Shown: one piece after another, positions 16,967 to 25,008 of the stretch | Numbering within the stretch: position 1 is the stretch's first letter | How the letters are laid out: each line of letters starts with the position of its first letter | NCBI GenBank assembly: GCA_026419775.2 | Contig: JAOPGA020001518.1 | Location: 1-25,008 of the forward strand | Source: Acrasis kona | Taxonomy: Eukaryota > Heterolobosea > Eutetramitea > Acrasida > Acrasidae | Direction: 5' to 3' | DNA: 25,008 nucleotides | Notes under the pieces: model-generated | Databases searched by the model: none | Told to the model about the DNA's origin: nothing | What the model saw: only the letters and a program-made list of their open reading frames with translations | Position numbers and translations under genes: made by a program

Positions 16967-18432
16967 ATGCATCATTCACTTCTTCTCGCAAGGAAGATTA
17001 TGCACGAGACGGACGTAAAGGAAGACGAACAGGAGGTAGAAGAATGTTTAATAAGCAGATATTTGAATAAATCAAAAGGCATTAGCCCTACGAAAAAGAC
17101 TACAAAGGCACATTCCACACTAATATTACCTAAAGATATCAAGCCACTTTCCTTACCAAATGAAACAGGATCTTCACCTCCACCTGTGGAATTAGAGCAA
17201 AGCATCATCGAGTTTGACGAGGAGATCATAGCGAACCTGAATTTTACTGGTGAAATTGACAACTATACGAATTTTGATGAAACACACATAGATTTCAATT
17301 TGGAGGAAGAAATCATCGATGACTACCAAAGTGATGATATAGACCTAGACAATGACCATTATGACGAAGAGCAAGAGGTATATAGATTCGATTCCGATGA
17401 AGACTTTTATTCCGATGGAGATGATGACCAACATAGCGAAGCTCTAAGCCAAGAGCAGCTAAAAAAAATCGTACTGGATTTAAAGAGAGAAAGAAGAAGA
17501 CTATCTATAATGCCCTCTAAAGCTCCTCCGTTGCATTCACCAACGCAACCGGTGGGTATCGTCCAGTCACCTATAAAAGAGCAAGAGTCAATCGCGTCTG
17601 TTAAAGAAAATATTAAATCTAGTCACTTCATCAGAGATAATCAACAATTAAAAGATGAAGCTGAGGAGAAGCAGCGAATGGCAGAGATAGCGTTGAATCG
17701 CTCACTAAGAGAGCTATCTGGTTCCATGTCTGAAATCGATGAGTACAGAGTGGATATGACTGATATTCTCAGGAGGAAGAAAATGTACGAAAATTTGGCA
17801 AAAGGACTATCATCTATTTCACCAAAAAGCTCACCCAATACATCACCGTCAAGACCAATTGAAACCACACGAATAGCAGAGCATCTTAGAAATTCTAGCG
17901 CAGAAGAATCGGTGGTGGAGCCCTTCTTAATGAAGCTGTTTCAGCAAGAGAACGAAAAAGCCAGAAGAGCTGCAAAAACCAAACTAAACTCAGAGGGTGT
18001 AGCCAATATGGTAGATAGACTTTCACAACCAAAGGTACCAAGAACACCACCACCTCCAAAAGACCATACATTCGTTCCTCTGATGTCTCCTGGTACAGCC
18101 AAATATTTAGAGGAACAAAAATTGAAAGGAAATTTCCTTGAGAGACAAGCGAGCTATCAAGAAACAAAAATGAATAGAATAGCGGCTTAGAGCAAAGAGT
18201 AAAAGAGGAAATTGAAAGTACTTTGCTAAAACCTCCCAACATAAACCAAGTTTCACGCGCTATGGATCGCAATTTGGATTCTCTATTTAAATGGGAAGCA
18301 GATAACAAAAGAAAGGCAGTAAAAAGAAAAGAGGAGAACGAAAAGAAAAATGTGCTTTCAAATTTTACATTCAAGCCCACAATATCAGAGCGGTCTCTAA
18401 AGTTACTTGAAAGAAGAAAAAATTGTATATAA
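16967..18432 (+). CDS. Acidic, coiled, probably cytoskeletal protein; apparent one-base frame break near its 3' end
   Basis: Unknown protein of about 490 residues. The first frame runs from ATG 16967 to TAG 18188-18190 (407 residues). A second frame, open from 18178, continues to TAA 18430-18432 and ends with PNINQVSRAMDRNLDSLFKW, a Lys/Glu coil, and NFTFKPTISERSLKLL. The FTFKP-x-I-x-x-S pattern is common near the ends of protist flagellar and centriolar proteins, so both frames almost surely encode one protein; one base appears missing near 18185-18190. Residues 75-155 are extremely acidic. Several SP sites (ISPTKK, QSPIKEQ, ISPKSSPNTSPSRP) are candidate kinase targets. A low-complexity basic coil follows (KDLKRERRRL-like segments). 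There is no membrane span or catalytic motif. Its stop is 23 bases from that of the convergent coiled-coil gene. Confidence 0.7.
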
Positions 18433-18455
18433 ACTGAAACAATATTTATTGTAAT

Positions 18456-20316
18456 CTAATCAGCGTCGAACGAAACCTTCTTGATGCTCAATTTGGTCTT
18501 TTTCCTTTGTGGCGTTGAACATTTGGCATCCTCCCCGTTGGTAAAATCTCCATTACAGGCAGGGCAAACATATGTCCTCGAATCACCAGTCGCACAAGCA
18601 GCATGGGCCTGAATTCCACATTTCTTGCATGGGATCATTAGTGCGTAAGGGAAGATGTCGCAATGAGGACATTCTTTTGGTTCCAATTTTAATGTGGGCA
18701 TGTTGTTTGTTGATTTTTGATTCCTTTGACTAGTGGAATTGTTTGTGCTCTTCTTGTTTGTCTTGTTTGGGGTACTGGGATTCTTATTTTCGTCCATTCT
18801 ATTGTTCTTCCTATTCATTACATTTAATTCTAACATTTTAAATGTGAAGAGATGTCATATCGTTACCTTGCTGTAATTTTTGATTTTGATTAGACTTGTT
18901 CAGTGGTTCCTTCTCTAGCTGAGCGATTCGTTGATTGAATTGGTTCAAGTTTTGTTCCAACTGTGCGGTGGTGTCATCCTTTAAACTCTCATTTAACCTG
19001 TTCTGTAGATAATCAATCTCTTGTTGACTCTTCCTTAGATTATCTTCATATTCACTGATTTGTAATTCCTGTTGTTGGGCCATGCTTTGGTATTGTTTAC
19101 ATGCTGCGTTGAACTTTTCTGCATTGATGCTATGAAATCAATTAATGGACACCTTGTGAGTGGTCATACCGAATGAGTGCATCAGTCTCTTGAAGTTTCA
19201 TTTTGGTCTCATTTAGTTCATTAACCAGCTTGGTTGCATCTAATTCATCTTGTCTGTTGATGGCATTGTTTTGAATGGATTGTTGGTGGATCGCATCAGA
19301 CACACGTTCTTTTTTGAGTTGAACAATCTCAGCATCTCTCAAGTCGCAGTCTCTAATTGCGTTGGATAGGATGAGTTTAAAGTCGGTTGAGATTAGGTTG
19401 GAATCTTGTTTGATATGTGTGAGGGACTCAATCAAAGTGTTGTTTTGTATGAGCTTTTCTTCAATGTTAGATTGTGTTCTTTTTGCTTCCTCAACTTGCT
19501 TTTTCACCAGAAACAATTGGTCCTCAGCCACGATTGATCTCTTCAATAAATCAGATTTCTCTTTGATGATTTTATTGGCTTCTAATGTTTTTCTGTCGAT
19601 ACATTCTAATGGTTGCTAGTTAAGAATTTAGTAGGACATACTTTGGAGGAGAGTGTTACTATCGGTCAGGGATGTTATGAATGCTTGCACCTTGTCATCT
19701 GATGAATGTCAAGTTGATTTATTTTGTAACAGCATCTTACAGTTCTGCTCATACGAACAAACTACTTTTTTGATTTGATCTACTTCAGTTATGAGTCTAG
19801 AGCACTGTTCAAAAGATTCCTTCATTGCATGGTCTGTTTGTTCCATCTTTTGAACTTGTGAAGCATTGACCTTTTGTGATGCCTGGAGGTCCTGCTCAAG
19901 CTGGATAACTTTTGCTCTTAGATGTTCATTGACGTCGTTGTTGGATTGAAATTTCATAGATAAGTCCATAAAATCCTTCATGTATGTGTCTCTTTCGTCA
20001 CAAACTTCTTTCATTCTTTCTTCATACTAACTGTATAAAAACAAGTAAGTTTGTAGTTGCTGTTACGTGTGCTTGGTTCTTTTTGTTCTCTAAATCATGT
20101 TTCTCAATAATATTAGATATAATGTTATAACTGCTTGGGGCCACAACTTCAGACTGTGTTTCTTTGATGTGATCACATGTGTTTTCAACCTGATCATTCT
20201 GAGACTGCAAGGAATTAGACCTGCTTAGTATTAGGACTTACTTTTAAAACTTCTATCTGCGACAACAAGTCTAAAATCAATAGCTTGCTCTTCTCAACAA
20301 CATCTGTGAGATCCAT
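18456..20316 (-). CDS. Seven-exon coiled-coil protein with C-terminal PHD-like zinc cluster
   Basis: Exons 20242-20316, 20067-20204, 19741-20026, 19642-19698, 19170-19605, 18867-19129 and 18456-18829 join in frame to 542 residues, starting MDLTDVVEKSKLLILDLLSQ. The six introns (37, 40, 42, 36, 40, 37 nt) begin GTAAG, GTAAC or GTATG and end in AG; the coding total is a multiple of three, which supports the model. Residues about 60-415 are almost continuous heptad-type coiled coil rich in Gln, Glu, Lys and Asn. A Ser/Thr/Asn/Lys linker (430-465) leads to a zinc cluster at C472, C475, C486, C489, H494, C497, C507, C510: C4HC3 order as in PHD fingers, with a short last loop. A basic TPQRKKTKLSIKK tail follows. 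It may be a scaffold linking a chromatin, membrane or protein ligand to a long coil. No known orthologue recognised. Confidence 0.85.
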
Positions 20317-20474
20317 TACAATTTATTTATAATTTTCTTACAATGCAAAAAGAACAGCATTTACAAAACAGAGCAAACAAGAACCGCGTTCAAGAGTACA
20401 ATATGAAAATTTCTTGTGTAGTAAGTTATACCAACATCGAATTATTTACAAAGTGAATGGTCAGCATTGTTAGT
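20317..20474. other. Short tandem-gene spacer
   Basis: 158 bases between the 3' end of the repeat protein gene and the start of the coiled-coil gene, both minus strand. AT-rich; no motif identified. It probably holds the promoter of the coiled-coil gene and part of the 3' UTR of its upstream neighbour. Confidence 0.4.
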
Positions 20475-23000
20475 TTATTGCTGTTGTTGAGTACAGATTC
20501 TCATACACTTTTGGAAAGTCTTTTGCTTTCTCTTCTTAAGTGATTGTTTTTGTTGTTTCTCAACTGATCGAACCTTTTCTTCAACTTTGTTTTGTTCTAC
20601 ATTTGGTTGAGAGGTGGATGGTTGAGTATTTGTTTCAGCCACTTTCTTCTCATCCTCTTTTTGTGATTCCTCCTCGTCCTTTTGTTGAGGTTGTTCCTCC
20701 TCCTGTGAAGGCTTCTCTTCATTTGGTTGAGGCTTCTCCTCTGCTTGTTTTGGCTTCTCTCCTTGTTCAGATTTCTCCACTTGTTTTGGACTCTCGGCTT
20801 GTTCAGGTTTCTCCTCTTCTTGTGGACCCTCATTAGCTGGCTCTTGTTCCTCTTGTTGAGATTTCTTTCCAGTGACCTTATCCTTGATTGATTTAACAGT
20901 GTCTTTAATGGTCGATTTGGCAGCATCCTTGATAGCACCCTTCAATCCCTTTCCCTCCTTCAAGTTTGAGATGATTCCAGAACCGAAACTCTTCAATGCA
21001 CCCAATCCTTCTTCTTTGGCGACTTCTAATGCTTTACCTTTAGCCACCTTCAATAATGACTTGAGTTTGGAACCAGCACCATTCATTATTGTTTTTTTTT
21101 GTTTTTTGATTGGTGTGGAAACCTTGATTGCAACCTTGATTGGACGTCTATTGTTAATGGATGGCTTGTTGTTCTTGATTGGGGATTGTTTTGGACCACG
21201 TTTGATTGGTGTAGAAACCTTGATTGCAACCTTGATTGGACGTCTGTTTTGAATGGATGGTTTGTTGTTGAATGATGGTTGTTTGATCGGCCTGGTAATC
21301 GCGGTTGTGTGTCTCACTGGTGATCTAGGTACAACTGGACTAGTCTTCCTGACTGAGACTTGTACAGGTTTAATTCCAACCTTTGGTGTTTTTTGTTTGA
21401 TTGGTGTGGATACTTTGATTGCGACCTTGATTGGACGTCTATTTTGGATGGATGGTTGCTTGAATGGTCCGGCGGTCCTAATTGGAGCTTTGAATTGAAC
21501 CGATGACCTTCTGTTATTGGCCGAATGCTTTGTTTTTTGTGATTTGTGCATTGAAGTGTTGATGCGACCCTTGATCTTTCCACCAATTTGTTTTGCACCA
21601 TCCATACCAGCACTAGCAGAGGCCTTAGCACCTGCAATGGCTCCCTTCTTTGCGCCAGCCTTGACACCAGCCTTTAATGAGTCTTTAAGGCTACCTCCAT
21701 TCTTCAGTGTTGAGAAGGCCTCTTTGGCAAATGCTTTACCACCCTCTTTTGCGAATGCCTTTGCACCACTCTTTGCCATGGTCTTGGCAGTATTTTTGAT
21801 GATTGATTTCATGGAGTTGGAGACTGCTGCACTTGCTCCTGAAGCGGCTTTTCCTCCCTTGTTTCCACCCTTGGCTGCCATACCCATTTTGGCGGCACCC
21901 ATGCCTCCTGCCATTAGTGCACCCTTGAGGCCCTTACCGCTCTTGATGGCATCGCGTACGTCCAGTGCAGTTGTTGCTGCCTGTGCAATGAAGTTTACTG
22001 CTTTTCCTGCCATTCCGGGGATACCGGCGGAGGCAATTGCACCCAATGCTCCTCTTGGATCCTTGTTCTTGATTGCAACAACCATGTTTCCAATTGCTGC
22101 ACCCATCTTCGCGACTTTTCCAACCATACCGACGGGACCTGCAACAACTGCAAGATCACCTTTAAAAAGTTAGAGTACAAGTAACAAGTCCAACTTACCA
22201 ACTTGTTGTACAATTGCAAGTACAAGACCAGCCCAGTTTCCAGACTTTCCAAGTTTGACCATGTTCTTGATGTTATCGATTACTCCAAAAGGTGTAAAGG
22301 ACTTCAACATTTTCAAGGCAGGGTGGGAGTCGAAGAATTTATCAACAACTTTAAGAGCTTTTTGTAGAGCAGCACCCGTTAGTTTGCCGAAATTAATCAT
22401 GGCCTTTTTGAAACCTGCTGCAGCCTTCTTAAAACCTTCCTTCATCTTCTTTCCGGCTTCGCTGAATCCCTTTTTAATGGCTTTGCCTGCAACTTGGAAC
22501 CCGTGCTTCATCTTCTTTCCTGCAACTTGGAAGCCTTGCTTCATCTTGCCCCCTGCAACTTGGAATCCTTTCTTCATCGCATTTCCTGCCTTGTTAAATC
22601 CCTTCTTCATCGCATTTCCTGCCTTGTTGAATCCCTTCTTTATCTTGTTACCAAGCTTTTTGAAAGCCTTTTTGAGTTTTCCGAAAATCTTTGCTTTAGA
22701 TTTTGAACTAGTTAAGCCAAGACTATCAGAATAAACTTCTGTCATCAACTTCGAAAGTTTGTTGATTCCAATTCGTTGAACATGTTGATGTACAGCGTAC
22801 GCTCTAGAAAAAGCTCTTGCTCTAGCGTGGGCATCTGAAAGGGCTTGGTTTAGTGCGATGGATTCGGCATTAACTTTGACAAATACTTTGGAGTCTGCAA
22901 GTGCTCTTGCTCTTGCCACGGCCTCTGAAGAATGGACGGGAATTATACAAAGAAGAGTGATCACCAATGCCAAGGAGGCCACAAAGGTGAAGACTCTCAT
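20475..23000 (-). CDS. Secreted, highly basic repeat protein of unknown family (11-residue amphipathic repeats)
   Basis: Two exons, 22199-23000 and 20475-22159, joined across a 39-nt intron (GTAAGT...CTCTAAC...AAAG) give 828 residues. Residues 1-24 are a signal peptide (MRVFTFVASLALVITLLCII). Residues 25-70 are rich in ARARA-like motifs. Residues 104-213 consist of 11-residue units with consensus (K/V)AGxxMKxGF(N/Q), seven clear copies at 115-191 and weaker copies on each side. Residues 270-465 are Ala/Gly/Lys-rich and weakly hydrophobic, with GKGLKGA at about 342 and again near 670. Three copies of SIQNRRPIKVAIKVSTPIK (the third has SINN) lie at 504-522, 569-587 and 601-619. The end (about 700-805) is a Glu/Pro/Gln/Lys tail, then a basic segment with C819 and C823. 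An 11-residue period suits a long amphipathic, lipid-binding helix. Secretion and membrane affinity are inferences; no known family recognised. Confidence 0.85.
21105..21452 (-). repeat. Three dispersed 57-bp coding repeats (19-residue unit)
   Basis: Copies at 21396-21452, 21201-21257 and 21105-21161 encode the unit SIQNRRPIKVAIKVSTPIK with one or no changes. The DNA is also closely similar (for example CCTTGATTGCAACCTTGATT in two copies), which suggests recent duplication or gene conversion. Spacers are different basic, proline-rich sequences. Confidence 0.9.
22428..22658 (-). repeat. 33-bp tandem coding repeats (seven copies of an 11-residue unit)
   Basis: Seven adjacent 33-base units encode KLGNKIKKGFN, KAGNAMKKGFN, KAGNAMKKGFQ, VAGGKMKQGFQ, VAGKKMKHGFQ, VAGKAIKKGFS and EAGKKMKEGFK. 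The second and third are nearly identical in DNA (22560-22625), a sign of recent slippage or unequal exchange. Degenerate units flank the array on both sides. Confidence 0.92.
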
Positions 23001-23275
23001 TGTTTTTAAGAATGTTTACATCGTAGTTCAATGATTGATTGATATTGATGAATATGAGTTCTAACCGTAAGTGTGCATATCCAAAATAAACGTTCGGAGA
23101 CCTCCCATGACAAAAATGGTCTTCCAACTACTGTAAGTAGTATTAGTCAGGCTGAGATGAATAGTCAATCATTAGAAGGACCGTCACAATTTGTCAGGGA
23201 GATGGAAGTTAATCATCTTCCTTGACCAAGCCAAAATCTTGAGTGGTTTTGTAACGCCCCTGGTTGATCAAAAAG
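23001..23275. promoter_or_regulatory. Divergent promoter region, repeat protein / SDR
   Basis: 275 bases between the start codons of the secreted repeat protein (minus) and the SDR (plus). It is the only place for both promoters. No named motif identified. Confidence 0.45.
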
Positions 23276-24136
23276 ATGTTCGCAAGATTGACATCCCGCA
23301 GTGTTTCGATGAACACAATACGTAGGTTCTCTACAACATATGTAACAAAAGGGAAACTGGATAATCAGATTTGTGTTGTCACTGGCGCCGGTAGCGGAAT
23401 CGGTAGGGGAATAGCCAAAATGTTTGCTAAAGAGGGAGCCAGTGTGGTGGTTGCAGATATAAATTTGGAGTCAGCCAAGAAAACAGTATCGGAGCTTGAT
23501 AACAAACAAAAACATTTAGCCCTTAATTTTGATGTAACAGATGAAAACTCTGTTGTTGAAGCATTTACCAAAGTTGAAAATGAGTACGGAAGACTTAATG
23601 TATTGGTTAGTAACGCTGGTGTGCAACACATTGACGCCATCCACAATCTATCCTACGAAAATTGGCGCAAAATAGTATCCGTACATCTCGACGCCTCGTT
23701 CTTGTGCACAAGAAGTGCCGTTCAAATCATGAACAAAATGGACAAAAAAGATAACAAATCTGTAATATACATTGGATCTGTTCACAGCAAAACTGCATCA
23801 AAACTAAAAGCACCCTACGTCAGTGCCAAACACGGTGTTTTAGGACTCGCACGTGTATTAGCCAAGGAAGGTGGAGAGCACGGCATTCGCAGCAACGTAA
23901 TCTGTCCAGGCTATGTTTTGACGCCACTGGTCGAGAAGCAAATCCCAGAACAATCAAAGAATTTAAACATGACGGAAGAGGAGGTCATCAAGAAGGTTTT
24001 CCTTCCCGACACGGTGAATGGAGAGTTCACCTCAGTGGACGACGTTGCCAACACCGCTACATTCTTTGCATCATTTGAATCAAATTCACTAACAGGACAG
24101 AGTATTATAGTATCAAACGGTTGGTTTATGGAATAA
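23276..24136 (+). CDS. Mitochondrial short-chain dehydrogenase, 3-hydroxybutyrate dehydrogenase-like
   Basis: Likely NAD-dependent oxidation of (R)-3-hydroxybutyrate to acetoacetate. The open frame begins at TTG 23264; ATG 23276 is chosen because it starts a mitochondrial targeting peptide (MFARLTSRSVSMNTIRRFST), giving 286 residues. Rossmann motif TGAGSGIG at 36-43, NAG near 113, catalytic S168 in GSVHSK, Y181 and K185 in PYVSAKHG, and PGY after strand 6. The segments SVHSKTASKLKAPYVSAKHG and ICPGYVLTPLVEKQIP resemble the bacterial-type soluble BdhA enzymes rather than the vertebrate lecithin-dependent BDH1, so a bacterial or mitochondrial origin is likely. Other SDR activities cannot be excluded. 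Its stop codon lies 13 bases from that of the convergent exchanger gene. Confidence 0.85.
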   Translation: MFARLTSRSVSMNTIRRFSTTYVTKGKLDNQICVVTGAGSGIGRGIAKMFAKEGASVVVADINLESAKKTVSELDNKQKHLALNFDVTDENSVVEAFTKVENEYGRLNVLVSNAGVQHIDAIHNLSYENWRKIVSVHLDASFLCTRSAVQIMNKMDKKDNKSVIYIGSVHSKTASKLKAPYVSAKHGVLGLARVLAKEGGEHGIRSNVICPGYVLTPLVEKQIPEQSKNLNMTEEEVIKKVFLPDTVNGEFTSVDDVANTATFFASFESNSLTGQSIIVSNGWFME

Positions 24137-24149
24137 AAATAATTTTGTA

Positions 24150-25008
24150 TTAATCTAAATTGACGCGACTTGTGTCAGTAATTTTTATGGATATCTTCTC
24201 GTCTTTGTCGTCATCGTCTGAGGACGATTCTTGTTCTTTGACCTCGCTGTACATCGTCCTTGGCGAGGGGACCATGGGCGATTGAATTTGGCTCCGGAAG
24301 AATGGCTGCACATATTGGTCGTCAACCGTTGCAAGTAAGTTTAGTCCATTCAGCTGCGGCGTGATTTCTGTCAGTTCAGCGTCCACATTTTCTGCGCTGT
24401 TGTCCTCAATGTCCAAGTCATTGTAAAGGTACTTTAGTAGTGGAGTTGTCCCACCACCAAGTATGATTGTTGTGAACAAACAAATAAATAAGGTGGTTGT
24501 AATAATCTTGTTGTGATTATCATTTTTAACAGTGGTAAGGCTAAGGGAGAAGGCGATGGCACCTCTCAACCCAGAGAAGAACATTACAAATTGTGTTTTG
24601 AATGATAACGGACTCGTGTTTATATGATTAAGAACATATGAAACGGAAAAAACATTAGCAGCCCTACCTAAAAAGATCAAAATCACTGACAATAAGATCA
24701 AGAAGAAATCAAATTCGTGATGGAAGGTAAAGATTGCCAGTCCCAAATACACAAACACAATCGTCTCACACACAAACGCCATTGTTTTAAAACACAGGTG
24801 AGCCGCAGTTTTTGACGACGATGATAAATTGTAATGAGTATAATGGGACGTTACAATGCCGTTGGTCAAGATTGCAAGAATTCCACTCATTTCCAATCCT
24901 TCGCCTATTAAAAATGTAGTATAACAAGTAATCATCAAAAATGAGAATTCAAGAGCAGGAGTTTTTTTAAAGTTTAAATGTTTAAAAACAAGCGAAGTCA
25001 TGAAACCA
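24150..25008 (-). CDS. Na+/H+ exchanger, endosomal NHE6/7/9-like, C-terminal part (runs off the right edge)
   Basis: Cation/proton antiporter of the CPA1/SLC9 family that sets pH in endosomes or Golgi. Stop at 24150; the frame stays open to the window edge, upstream of an ATG at 25001 that is probably an internal methionine, so the N-terminal half is missing here. Visible: several membrane spans, LIGEGLEMSGILAILTNGIV followed by SHYTHYNLS, FVYLGLAIF, and FFSGLRGAIAFSLS, the conserved segment around the functional arginine. GGGTTPLLKYL after the last span is typical of the endosomal (NHE6/7/9, Nhx1) subgroup. The roughly 85-residue cytosolic tail has SP sites (QSPMVPSPRTMY) and a Ser/Asp/Glu cluster (SSSDDDDKDEK) suited to casein kinase 2. 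No intron in the visible part. Confidence 0.9.
   Translation of the reverse strand, partial: GFMTSLVFKHLNFKKTPALEFSFLMITCYTTFLIGEGLEMSGILAILTNGIVTSHYTHYNLSSSSKTAAHLCFKTMAFVCETIVFVYLGLAIFTFHHEFDFFLILLSVILIFLGRAANVFSVSYVLNHINTSPLSFKTQFVMFFSGLRGAIAFSLSLTTVKNDNHNKIITTTLFICLFTTIILGGGTTPLLKYLYNDLDIEDNSAENVDAELTEITPQLNGLNLLATVDDQYVQPFFRSQIQSPMVPSPRTMYSEVKEQESSSDDDDKDEKISIKITDTSRVNLD

Noticed and set aside
19142-20210. Several independent small coiled-coil genes
   Set aside because: Each open piece is bounded by phase-compatible 36-42 nt introns and the joined coding length is an exact multiple of three with one start and one stop.
21517-22173. Long plus-strand hydrophobic open frame of 218 codons
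   Set aside because: Antisense shadow of the Ala/Gly/Lys-rich segment of the secreted repeat protein, whose complement codons read as Phe, Pro, Ala and Leu.
22428-22658. CRISPR-like regular repeat spacing
   Set aside because: The 33-base units are contiguous without spacers, vary in sequence and stay in one reading frame; eukaryotic coding minisatellite.

Overview
The window looks like nuclear DNA of a free-living unicellular eukaryote with the standard genetic code (TAA, TAG and TGA all end genes here), moderately AT-rich sequence, very short intergenic gaps and tiny GT-AG introns (most 36-45 nt). My best guess is a heterolobosean amoeboflagellate of the Naegleria/Acrasis kind, mainly because of the large TmcB-like multi-membrane adenylate cyclase. 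Taxonomy is inference, not proven by the sequence. Nothing viral, no transposon and no tRNA or rRNA gene was recognised.

Layout, left to right. 1-2.5 kb: a small unknown nuclear-looking protein that may be the tail of a longer gene, an AT-rich gap with a nested hairpin and a possible decayed translation-GTPase fragment, then a fungal-type Zn2Cys6 transcription factor with a long SPR-repeat tail. 2.8-6.8 kb (minus): a five-exon TmcB-like PAS adenylate cyclase with two reading-frame breaks that splicing does not easily explain. 7.2-8.6 kb: polyprenol reductase (SRD5A3/DFG10) divergent from ribosomal protein eS27, whose first exon is only the ATG. 8.7-13 kb (minus): an intact alpha-aminoadipate reductase (LYS2 type). 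13.2-15.7 kb (minus): a type II DnaJ and a secreted clan-A glycoside hydrolase. 15.9-18.4 kb: a candidate small two-exon gene, a small mitochondrial membrane protein and an acidic, probably cytoskeletal protein with an apparent one-base frame break. 18.5-20.3 kb (minus): a seven-exon coiled-coil protein with a C-terminal PHD-like zinc cluster, rebuilt here from six 36-42 nt introns. 20.5-23 kb (minus): an 828-residue secreted, strongly basic protein built from 11-residue amphipathic repeats, Ala/Gly/Lys-rich segments, three 19-residue repeats and a Glu/Pro/Lys tail; it matches no family I know and is the best candidate for something undescribed. 23.3-25 kb: a mitochondrial 3-hydroxybutyrate-dehydrogenase-like SDR convergent with the C-terminal part of an endosomal Na+/H+ exchanger that runs off the right edge.

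The genes do not form one pathway; this is an ordinary gene-dense eukaryotic stretch. Shared themes are ER and endomembrane work (polyprenol reductase, exchanger, secreted hydrolase, secreted repeat protein), amino-acid and ketone metabolism (LYS2, SDR), and cAMP signalling. Several gene pairs are convergent with only 13-28 nt between stop codons. Starts were moved to the first ATG wherever the longest open frame began at TTG or GTG.
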